Shown one piece after another: positions 7,334 to 14,452 of a stretch of 33,808 nt of DNA; the first letter of the stretch is position 1; each line of letters begins with the position of its first letter. A program made the translations under genes and the position numbers. The stretch is from Chloroflexota bacterium. Lineage in GTDB: Bacteria; Chloroflexota; Limnocylindria; P2-11E. The notes under the pieces are model-generated. The model made no database searches and was not told where the DNA came from. It was given only the letters and a program-made list of their open reading frames with translations. Location: positions 1 to 33,808 of the forward strand of contig VBEY01000243.1 of assembly GCA_005889295.1 (NCBI GenBank). The letters run 5' to 3'.

Positions 7334-8919
7334 GCTCAGGGCACGAGGCGGCCTTCTGGGCCGACGAGGAAGCCGATCTTCTCGATCCCCAAACGCCCCA
7401 CGTCGTGCGCGATTCGAAGACGCCGTCGGGGCCGGTTCCGATCGGACATCTCCGCGGACCGACAATCAGCGACGCCATCTTCCGCACCCTCCGCTCGCGT
7501 GGGGTCGACGCCCGCTTCGTGTACACGATCGACGACTACGACCCGATGGACGCGGCTTCGATGCGGCTTCAGGCCGGCATGGCGGAGCACATGGGAAAGC
7601 CACTTTTCGCGGTCCCCTCGCCTGATCCAACGGTCGCACCTGACTTCGCGGAGTACCACGCCGCACGGTTCATCGCGCTTTTCGCGGGCCTTGGGATCAC
7701 GCCCGAGTTCCACCGCATGCGCGATCTGTACCGCTCAGGCGCACTCGACCGGCAGATCGACCTGATCCTTCGTAACGCGGAAGCCATCCGCCAAATCCAC
7801 AAGAGTGTCGCGAATGTGGAGCATCCCGAAGGGTGGCTCCCGATCTCGATCATCTGCGAGAACTGCGGCCGCATCGGCACGACGCTGGCCACGGACTACG
7901 ACGGGAAGACGGTGGCGTACGAGTGCCGGAAGGACTACGTCGAGTGGGCAGAGGGGTGTGGTCATACAGGGCGGATCTCGCCATTCAAGGGAAATTCGAA
8001 GCTCCTCTGGAACGAACAGTGGTGCGCGCAGTGGGACCATTTCGGCGTCACCTACGAGGAGGGCGGCAAGGACCTGCTGACGGCGGGTGGATCGCGCGAC
8101 CGCTCGAATGCGATCTATCGCGAAGTCTTCAAGAGGGAGCCGCCGCTCGGACTCGCGCACGAGTTCTTCACCCTGGGCGGAAAGAAGATGTCCACGTCAA
8201 AGGGTGTGGGCGCGACCGCCGTGGAGCTCGCCTCGATCTATCCGCCTGACCTCACGCGCTTCCTGATGCTCCGCACGCACCCGAGGCGACATGTCGAGTT
8301 CGATCCGGGCGGCACGACCGTCCCGCGTCTGTTCGACGACTACGACCGCTTCGGTGACGCCTACCTGGAGGAGCCCGAAAGCGACATGGGAAAGACCTGG
8401 CGCCTGTCGCAGGTCTCGCCCGATCCGGAGCCGCCGGGATTTCGGGTGCGGTTCCAGATCCTTGCCGACTGGCTCCAGATCCCGAGCGTCAGACCGGATG
8501 TCGAGGCTGAGAAGCGCAAAGGAGCGCGGCTTACCGCCGCGGAGCTCCGTGACCTGCACCGCCGTCTCGAGCTCGCTCGGGTCTGGCTGGACCGATGGGC
8601 CCCCGACGAGGCCAAGTTCGCGGTCCTTCCGACCGCGCCGGATGTTTCGCTCAGCGACGGCCAGCGTCGATACCTTCTCGCCATCAAGGACCTGATCGGC
8701 AAAGTGCACGATGCCGACGAGATGCAGAACCAGCTCTATGAGTACGCGAAGAAAACTGGGCTCGTCGACGCGAACGGCAAGCCCTCCCAGCAAGCCTTCG
8801 CCGCGATCTACCTCGCGTTCCTCGGGCGGCCGAACGGGCCGAAGGCGGGCTGGCTCCTCACGTCGCTCGACCCGGAGTTCGTGTGCAAGCGTCTCGACGA
8901 GGTGGGGCGCCCGAGATGA
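7330..8919 (+). CDS. lysK: Lysyl-tRNA synthetase, class I
   Basis: Charges tRNA-Lys with lysine using the class I Rossmann fold, unlike the class II LysS of most bacteria. The product is 529 residues. The HIGH-type motif is PIGHLRG at 37-43 and the KMSKS-type motif is KKMSTSKG near residue 287. A zinc-ribbon-like insert begins CENCGRIG and ends EGCGHTGRIS. The C-terminal helical anticodon-binding region extends past 350. It starts with TTG at 7330, overlapping the greA stop, and its TGA overlaps the ATG of the GH57 gene, so translation is coupled on both sides. Class I LysRS is typical of archaea, spirochaetes, many alphaproteobacteria and scattered other bacteria. No class II gene is visible here. 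Confidence 0.95.
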   Translation: MSSGHEAAFWADEEADLLDPQTPHVVRDSKTPSGPVPIGHLRGPTISDAIFRTLRSRGVDARFVYTIDDYDPMDAASMRLQAGMAEHMGKPLFAVPSPDPTVAPDFAEYHAARFIALFAGLGITPEFHRMRDLYRSGALDRQIDLILRNAEAIRQIHKSVANVEHPEGWLPISIICENCGRIGTTLATDYDGKTVAYECRKDYVEWAEGCGHTGRISPFKGNSKLLWNEQWCAQWDHFGVTYEEGGKDLLTAGGSRDRSNAIYREVFKREPPLGLAHEFFTLGGKKMSTSKGVGATAVELASIYPPDLTRFLMLRTHPRRHVEFDPGGTTVPRLFDDYDRFGDAYLEEPESDMGKTWRLSQVSPDPEPPGFRVRFQILADWLQIPSVRPDVEAEKRKGARLTAAELRDLHRRLELARVWLDRWAPDEAKFAVLPTAPDVSLSDGQRRYLLAIKDLIGKVHDADEMQNQLYEYAKKTGLVDANGKPSQQAFAAIYLAFLGRPNGPKAGWLLTSLDPEFVCKRLDEVGRPR

Positions 8920-10595
8920 ACGGGAAGCTCCCGGTCGCGATCCTCTGGCACATGCACCAGCCGTACTACAAGCATCCGCAGACGAGCGAGTTCGTCCTGC
9001 CATGGGTGCGCCTGCACGCGTCGAAGGACTACCTCCACATGGCGCGGCTGCTCCAGGAGTTCCCGCGGGTGAAGGTGAACTTCACCATGGTCCCAAGTCT
9101 TCGCGATCAGCTCGAGGACTACGCGCGTGGCGCCGACGATGAGGACACGCGGCTCACGATGCGCACGGTCGACGGAGTTCTCGCTGATGAGGAGCGCGCG
9201 CACATCCTGCGGCGCTTCTTCTCGATCCACCACGGGAACGTCATCCACCGTTATCAGGAGTACCGCCGCCTCCTCCAATTGGCGATGGCCGCCGGCGATC
9301 GATTCGAGCTCCTGTCGGACGACTACTTCGTCGATCTCGCGCTCTGGTTCAACCTCGCGTGGATCGACCCGGACGACATCCGCTCGGACCAGCGCCTCGT
9401 CGAGCTCGCCGACAAGGGCGCGCGCTTCACGCGCGAGGACGTGCGCTACGTGATTGGGCGCCAGCGGTTCATGGCGTCAGGCGTCCCGCACCTGTATCAC
9501 CGGCTCGAGCGCGACGGTCAGGTCGAGATCCTGACGACGCCCTACTACCATCCGATCCTTCCGCTCCTCATCGACGACCGCTCCGCGTTGCGGGCGGACC
9601 CGTCGGCGCAGCTTCCCGAGACACCGTTTGCGTATCCCGACGACGCCGCGTTTCAACTCGAGGAGGCGATCGCCTCTCACGAGCGCGCGTTCAGTGTGCG
9701 ACCGCGCGGCGTGTGGCCGTCTGAAGGCGCCGTTTCGCCCGAAACGGCGGACGCAATTCAGAAGGCCGGCCTCGCTTGGTTCGCGTCCGATGAGGGCGTG
9801 CTGGCCCGCTCAGTGAACGTCGATCTTCGGCGCGACGAGGTCGGCGCGCTCGTCGAGCCGGGCTTGCTGTACCGGCCCTATCGGATGGCCAATGGAGGGA
9901 CCGCGATCTTCCGCGACCGCGAGCTCTCGGACCGCATCGGCTTCGTGTACGGCGACATGAAGCCCGAAGATGCCGTCGCCGACATGATCGTCAAGCTCGA
10001 GCGCGCCCGCGACCGGCTGCCCAACGAGGGTGGGCCGTATCTCGCGTCGATCATCCTCGACGGCGAGAACGCCTGGGAGCAGTACCCCAACAACGGCAAC
10101 GACTTCCTGCGCGCGCTGTACGGAAGGCTCCAATCCGACGATCGCTTCGAAACGGTGCGCATCTCCGACTTCCTCGAAAAGACTCCGGCGACCGTCGAGC
10201 TTCCAAGGCTGCACACCGGATCCTGGATCGAGGCGAGCCTCCGAGTGTGGAGCGGCGAGCCCGCGCACGCCCGGGCGTGGAGCGCCCTCGAGCGCACTCG
10301 ACGCTTCGCGCAGGAGCAGTGGGGCTCGCTTCGCTACATGCCCAAGAGCGTGCGGCAACCGCTGATGGTCGCCGAGGGCAGCGACTGGTTCTGGTGGTAC
10401 TCGAGCCGGAACTCGTCGCCCGAAGATGGCGTCTTCGACGAGCTGTTCCGCGCGAATCTGGAGGTGGTGTGGTGGTTCGCGGGCGCCGAACCCCCAGACG
10501 ACATCCGGAGCCCGCTCATGGATCCACAGCGCGTCGCCGCGGCAGCCAACCGCGTGGGTGCGATGCTTCCCGGCGCAGGTGAGCGCTACGGCTAG
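8916..10595 (+). CDS. Glycoside hydrolase family 57 protein
   Basis: A 559-residue GH57 (beta/alpha)7-barrel enzyme acting on alpha-1,4-glucans. The family opens with WHMHQPYY right after the start. The catalytic nucleophile is Glu270 in GVWPSEGAV and the general acid is Asp382 in LDGENAWEQY, both in canonical contexts. No signal peptide is visible, so it should be cytoplasmic. Sequence alone does not separate alpha-amylase, 4-alpha-glucanotransferase and amylopullulanase; the HMHQPYY opening argues against the GH57 branching-enzyme subtype. I chose ATG 8916 because it overlaps the lysK stop as ATGA and immediately precedes the conserved first strand. The neighbouring GT4 gene on the other strand makes a glucan-related role plausible. 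Confidence 0.93.
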   Translation: MNGKLPVAILWHMHQPYYKHPQTSEFVLPWVRLHASKDYLHMARLLQEFPRVKVNFTMVPSLRDQLEDYARGADDEDTRLTMRTVDGVLADEERAHILRRFFSIHHGNVIHRYQEYRRLLQLAMAAGDRFELLSDDYFVDLALWFNLAWIDPDDIRSDQRLVELADKGARFTREDVRYVIGRQRFMASGVPHLYHRLERDGQVEILTTPYYHPILPLLIDDRSALRADPSAQLPETPFAYPDDAAFQLEEAIASHERAFSVRPRGVWPSEGAVSPETADAIQKAGLAWFASDEGVLARSVNVDLRRDEVGALVEPGLLYRPYRMANGGTAIFRDRELSDRIGFVYGDMKPEDAVADMIVKLERARDRLPNEGGPYLASIILDGENAWEQYPNNGNDFLRALYGRLQSDDRFETVRISDFLEKTPATVELPRLHTGSWIEASLRVWSGEPAHARAWSALERTRRFAQEQWGSLRYMPKSVRQPLMVAEGSDWFWWYSSRNSSPEDGVFDELFRANLEVVWWFAGAEPPDDIRSPLMDPQRVAAAANRVGAMLPGAGERYG

Positions 10596-11331
10596 CTCGG
10601 GGCGGATCCTCCCCGGCGGTCTCGGGTACCTCCGGCCGCCGGCGGAGATCGAGCTAGGCGCGTACGGCCTGGACCTCCGGGGACTTCGCGTCGCCGACAT
10701 CGGGGCGGGCGAGGGCCGGCTCGCGCTCGGCGCGGCTCGGGATGCGGTCGCGGTGGTCGCGGTCGACCCGGATCGTGGCGCGCTCGCTCGCGGGCGGGCC
10801 GAGGCCAAGCGCCAGGGCCTCTCGAACGTGAAGTTCACCGAGGGAGCCGCGCAGTCCCTGCGACTGCCGGACGCGTCGTTCGACGTCGTGATCTTCTCCT
10901 GGACGCTCTGATGAGTTGCGCACAAGGGCATGGTCGATGCCCTCCAGGAGGCCCACCGGATCCTCGTCGCGCGAGGGCTCTTCGTCGACGCACGTCCTGA
11001 TTCGCGCATCCATGCGCGGGTGCGCGCGCGGAGCCCCCGGGGACAGGTGGTCGGGAGCATCGGAACGCAGCGGCTGACTAAATCGGACGACCAGCTGTCG
11101 GATCGGGCGATCCGAGAGGTCCTGCGGCGAAAGCTCTTCCGCTCGCGACGCCGCGGTCGCCTGTGGCACGCGATCCCGTTCGAAGATGCCTCCGAGTTGA
11201 ACGACTATCTCAGCGATCACCTTCGCTTCTCGAGACGCGTCGAGTGGCGCGCCCCTGCGGCGCGCCGGACCACGCCGCTCTTCGTCGAGCGTGCCGTGCG
11301 GTTCGAGGTGTTGGAGAAGTCTGGGAAGTAA
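10579..11331 (+). CDS. Class I SAM methyltransferase interrupted by two in-frame TGA codons (candidate selenoprotein or pseudogene)
   Basis: One frame runs from GTG 10579, overlapping the GH57 stop by 17 nt, to TAA 11331 and would encode 250 residues. It is broken only by TGA TGA at 10909-10914. Before the stops are methyltransferase motif I (VADIGAGEGRLAL), an acidic motif II (VVAVDPD) and motif IV (FDVVIFSWTL). After them the same frame resumes at the expected place with VAHKGMVDALQEAHRILVARG, the usual helix and strand following motif IV. The stops occupy the position where related enzymes, from memory, often have HH or CC before V. A hairpin with a GGTCG loop begins 11 nt after the second TGA. 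Either both TGA are read as selenocysteine or the gene carries two adjacent nonsense mutations. If unrecoded, the products would be a 110-residue N-terminal fragment and a piece from ATG 10930. The substrate is unknown. Confidence 0.72.
10925..10943 (+). promoter_or_regulatory. Candidate bacterial SECIS hairpin
   Basis: A perfect 7-bp stem AGGGCAT/ATGCCCT closes the five-base loop GGTCG (10932-10936). The loop begins 20 nt after the first TGA and 17 nt after the second. Bacterial SECIS elements are hairpins just downstream of the UGA, with a G in the first two loop positions; E. coli fdhF has a GGUCU loop. The element is inside the coding region, as expected for bacteria. The match is by eye and no folding energy was computed. 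Confidence 0.5.
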
Positions 11332-11333
11332 CG

Positions 11334-11843
11334 GTGCCGAAGGCAGGCGTTCTACGACGCGCGTATTACGAACTGATCGGATATGCCGGCGCGCTGCGGC
11401 GCTTTCGTGATGCGTCCGCGGAGGCGTTCCAATTCCTGCGATCAGACTTCGGATTTGGACCACTTGTGTTCGAGGAGACCGGCTACGGCGCGCTTGTGAG
11501 ATTTGAGAACGCTACGACTGTGGTGGAGGTGCATCTCGACTGGCGGGAGGAGCTCATCCTTCCCTACGTTCGGCCGGGCCGTGACAGTCCAGACCACGGC
11601 GCGATCGCGCCGCCGGGAGTTCTCCTCGACGCGATCATGATTCACCGCGGGGAGCGCCCGGAGAAGCAGATCGGCGTCAGTAAACCTGAGGCGATGCAAA
11701 AGACCATCCGCGAGTACGCTCGGGCCCTGCGAACTCACGCCCCTGAAGCTCTCCGGGGCAATTTTCGAGACCTCGCTCTGATCCGCGCTGCGCGACCGGA
11801 AGCCCGTTGGAGAATCCTGGGACCAGACAGACCGGGCAAGTAA
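11334..11843 (+). CDS. Hypothetical protein
   Basis: About 169 residues from GTG 11334, two bases after the methyltransferase stop. It is probably the last gene of the greA-lysK-GH57-methyltransferase run. The protein is soluble, with no signal peptide or membrane segment. It starts with a basic helix (AGVLRRAYYELIGYAGALRR). Next come FGFGPLVFEETGYGALVRF and a strand with TTVVEVHLDWREELILPYV. It ends in a basic helical tail. I recognise no family. It slightly resembles the small, poorly characterised beta-alpha proteins found next to methyltransferases, but that is not evidence of function. Confidence 0.72.
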   Translation: MPKAGVLRRAYYELIGYAGALRRFRDASAEAFQFLRSDFGFGPLVFEETGYGALVRFENATTVVEVHLDWREELILPYVRPGRDSPDHGAIAPPGVLLDAIMIHRGERPEKQIGVSKPEAMQKTIREYARALRTHAPEALRGNFRDLALIRAARPEARWRILGPDRPGK

Positions 11844-11900
11844 GCCTCAGGGCACGGCGGCCAGGGACCAAAACCAGGACCCCGGTAGGACTCCGTTTGA

Positions 11901-13151
11901 CTAGGTCGTAAGCGCGAACGCAGTCTCCCACGCGGCCTCGTAGCCATCGAGGACGCGGGGCCACGCGAAACGCTTTGCCGTCGCCTTGCCGTCGGCGCGT
12001 ATCGCGCGCACCGCCTCGGGGCGCGTACGGAGGGTCGCATGGGTCGCGAGGAGCTCGCGCGGATCGTCGCTCTGCATGACCACCGCGTTCCCGAATGGGA
12101 CCGCGTAGTCCTCACCCGTGCGGCCGACGTAAGCCACTCCCCCGGAGGCCATGACCTCGAGACCCACGAGGCCGAACGGCTCCTTCTCTGAGTTCGCGAG
12201 AACGCCGTCCGCGGCCTGGTACATGGCGCGGAGCGCGCGCTCCGGGATGAAGTAATCCAGGAAGATCACGTCGGCGGTGCTGGCAGCGACGGCGGCGGCG
12301 AGATCGCGCGTCGCGGCCTCGCTGGCCAGGGCCACCCGCTCGATCGAAAGCCCGCGTGCGCGAATGCGCGCCCCCACGGTGTCTCCGTAGGGATTGCGGC
12401 TGCCGCGCATGAGCAGCCTGGGATGCGCACCCGTGTCGCGCATGAAGGCGATCGCGTCGATCGCCCAGAGCCAACGCTTGTCCGGATCGAATCGCGCCAC
12501 CTTCACGAACGTCGGCCGATCGCCGAACGCCTCGCGGAGCGGACGCGCTTCGGTCGGGGGGAGCGGCTTGAGCCAGCGCTCGGCGATGCCGTTCGGCAGC
12601 ACCGCCGCGTCGACGTCGGCGATCGACATCTCGGCGCGCATGAAGCGCGAGACCGTGGTGATGGAGGCGGCGCGGCGCAGAAGCGGAAAGTCGATGCGGC
12701 CGAATCCGTAAGTGTTGTTCGCGTTCCAAAGGATGGCGGCAGCGCCGGGGAGCCGAAGATTCAGGATCGCGGCTGTGCCGATGGCGGCATCGGCCGTCTG
12801 CCAGTCCTCGAAGAGCAGGACGGTGCGCCGTCCCTCCGCGGCCGACGCGGCGACGAGGTCCGCGATGTGCGGGGGAACGGTCCGCGAGAAATCGCGCCAC
12901 TTGCCATCCTCGCCGTCGTACACGTCGCGCGGGTGATGAGCACTGATCCACTGGGACCAGCGCTCGAGGACGAGGCGGCCGTCGGAGCGCTCCTCACGCG
13001 GCGGCATGGTCGGGTCGCCGACGAACAGGTGATGAACGAAGTAGCCACGATCGACCAGCGCGTCGGCCAGGTCGATCATGCGTGTCGCGAGGCCGCCGAC
13101 GAACGAATAGCGGTCGGGACCTTCGAAGGCGACAAGCACCACGTCGTACAC
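11901..13151 (-). CDS. Glycosyltransferase, GT4-like (GT-B fold)
   Basis: A 416-residue retaining-type glycosyltransferase. The N-terminal domain starts YDVVLVAFEGPDRYSFVGGLATRM, a nucleotide-sugar transferase opening with a GG loop. The C-terminal Rossmann domain has VARFDPDKRWLWAIDA and the GT4 signature EPFGLVGLE, a clean E-x7-E. I chose GTG 13151 because the open frame beyond it runs antisense through serS and has no coding character. It diverges from serS with 29 bp between the start codons and a shared AT-rich core at 13163-13169. Donor and acceptor are unknown. The nearby GH57 gene makes glucan or trehalose-related chemistry possible, but that is inference. Confidence 0.88.
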   Translation of the reverse strand: MYDVVLVAFEGPDRYSFVGGLATRMIDLADALVDRGYFVHHLFVGDPTMPPREERSDGRLVLERWSQWISAHHPRDVYDGEDGKWRDFSRTVPPHIADLVAASAAEGRRTVLLFEDWQTADAAIGTAAILNLRLPGAAAILWNANNTYGFGRIDFPLLRRAASITTVSRFMRAEMSIADVDAAVLPNGIAERWLKPLPPTEARPLREAFGDRPTFVKVARFDPDKRWLWAIDAIAFMRDTGAHPRLLMRGSRNPYGDTVGARIRARGLSIERVALASEAATRDLAAAVAASTADVIFLDYFIPERALRAMYQAADGVLANSEKEPFGLVGLEVMASGGVAYVGRTGEDYAVPFGNAVVMQSDDPRELLATHATLRTRPEAVRAIRADGKATAKRFAWPRVLDGYEAAWETAFALTT

Positions 13152-13162
13152 CGGAGAGCACG

Positions 13163-13169
13163 GATAATG
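13163..13169. promoter_or_regulatory. Shared divergent -10 element (glycosyltransferase / serS)
   Basis: Only 29 bp separate the two start codons, and the single AT-rich site is GATAATG. On the + strand GATAAT (13163-13168) is 12 nt before the serS ATG. On the - strand CATTAT (13169-13164) is 12 nt before the glycosyltransferase GTG. The symmetry suggests a bidirectional promoter with overlapping -10 boxes. Confidence 0.45.
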
Positions 13170-13180
13170 GCACGCGCTCG

Positions 13181-14443
13181 ATGACGGCTCTCCAGCGCGT
13201 TCGCGAAGAACCGGAGAAGGTGCGCGACATGCTCGCCGCGCGCGGCTTCGAGGCGCCTCTCGATCGGATACTCGAGCTCGACCGCAAGGCTCGCGACCTT
13301 CGCGCTCAGGTCGAGGCGCTGAACGCGGAGCGCAACAAGGCCAGTCGCGGTGGACCGCCGAGCGACGAGGTAAAGGCACGAATGCGCGAGGTGGGGGAGA
13401 AGATCAAGGCGCTCCAGGCCGAGCTGACGGCGCTCGAGACGGAGCGTGACGAGCTCGTCCTGCACGTGCCGAACGTGGTCGACCCGCAGGCACCGCGCGG
13501 CTCGGGCGAACACGACAACAAGGTGATCCGCCAGGACGTCCCGCCAAAGCGATCGTTCACGCCCAAGCCACACTGGGAGATCGGCGAGCAGCTCGGCATC
13601 CTCGACATTCCGAGAGGGACCAAGATGTCCGGCTCGCGCTTCTACGTGCTGCGCGGTGCCGGGGCGGCGCTACAGCGAGCGCTCATTGCGTGGATGATCG
13701 ATCTCAAGCTCCCGCATGGCTTCACCGAGATCTATCCACCCTTTCTGACGAGACGCGAGACGCTGATCGCGAGCTCGCACCTTCCGCATTTCGCCGCGAA
13801 CCAGTACCACGACGAGCTCGACGATCTCTGGCTGATCCCGACGGCCGAGCCGCAGCTCGTCTCACTCCATCGCGACGAAGTGCTCAACGGTCAGCGATTC
13901 CCCCTGCGTTATGTCTCGTACACCGCATGCTTCCGGCGCGAGCAGATGAGTGCGGGCCGCGACGTGCGCGGAATCAAGCGGGGTCACCAGTTCGACAAGG
14001 TCGAGATGGTCGTTTACTGCCACCCAGAGGATTCGCCGAAAGAATTGGACGGCCTCGTTGCTCGGGCGATCGACGTCCTCGAACGGCTCGAGATGCCGGT
14101 CAGAGTGCTCGAGCTCTGCACCGGCGACCTCGCCTTCCAGGCGATGCGCGGCTTCGACGTCGAGGTATGGTCGCCAGGGGTCGGCGAATGGCTCGAGGTT
14201 TCGTCCTGCAGCAACTGCGGCTCGTTCCAGGCGGAGCGCGGGAACATCCGGTACCGGCGTGAACCAGGCGGAAAACTGGAGCATCCGCACCTGTTGAACG
14301 GTTCCGGCCTGGCCCTGCCCCGCCTGATGATCGCGATCATGGAGAACTACCAGCGCGAGGACGGCTCGATCGAGATTCCAAAGGCGATCCGCTCGTACAT
14401 GGGTGGTCGCGAGAGGATCGCGCCGGGAGAGTTCTCGCTTTAG
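13181..14443 (+). CDS. serS: Seryl-tRNA synthetase
   Basis: A class II synthetase that charges the serine tRNAs; two of these are in this window (26145 and 31264). It has 420 residues, the normal length. The N-terminal antiparallel coiled coil that grips the long variable arm spans about 27-95 (LDRKARDLRAQVEALNAER onward). Motif 2 is in YTACFRREQMSAG followed by RGIKRGHQFDKVEMV. Motif 3 is NGSGLALPRLMIAIMENYQ. I chose ATG 13181 because it gives the usual N-terminus, although MTALQRVREEPEKVRDML begins a few residues later than many homologues. It converges on the cyclase gene with only 9 bp between the stops. Confidence 0.96.
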   Translation: MTALQRVREEPEKVRDMLAARGFEAPLDRILELDRKARDLRAQVEALNAERNKASRGGPPSDEVKARMREVGEKIKALQAELTALETERDELVLHVPNVVDPQAPRGSGEHDNKVIRQDVPPKRSFTPKPHWEIGEQLGILDIPRGTKMSGSRFYVLRGAGAALQRALIAWMIDLKLPHGFTEIYPPFLTRRETLIASSHLPHFAANQYHDELDDLWLIPTAEPQLVSLHRDEVLNGQRFPLRYVSYTACFRREQMSAGRDVRGIKRGHQFDKVEMVVYCHPEDSPKELDGLVARAIDVLERLEMPVRVLELCTGDLAFQAMRGFDVEVWSPGVGEWLEVSSCSNCGSFQAERGNIRYRREPGGKLEHPHLLNGSGLALPRLMIAIMENYQREDGSIEIPKAIRSYMGGRERIAPGEFSL

Positions 14444-14452
14444 GGGTCTCGC

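Noticed and set aside
10909-10914. Genome-wide reassignment of TGA
   Set aside because: TGA is the ordinary stop of several intact genes here (both M16 genes, greA, lysK), so any recoding at this site must be local.
13152-13379. N-terminal extension of the glycosyltransferase frame
   Set aside because: It runs antisense through the start of serS and is an Arg/Ala/Pro-rich low-quality sequence; the family N-terminus begins right at GTG 13151.
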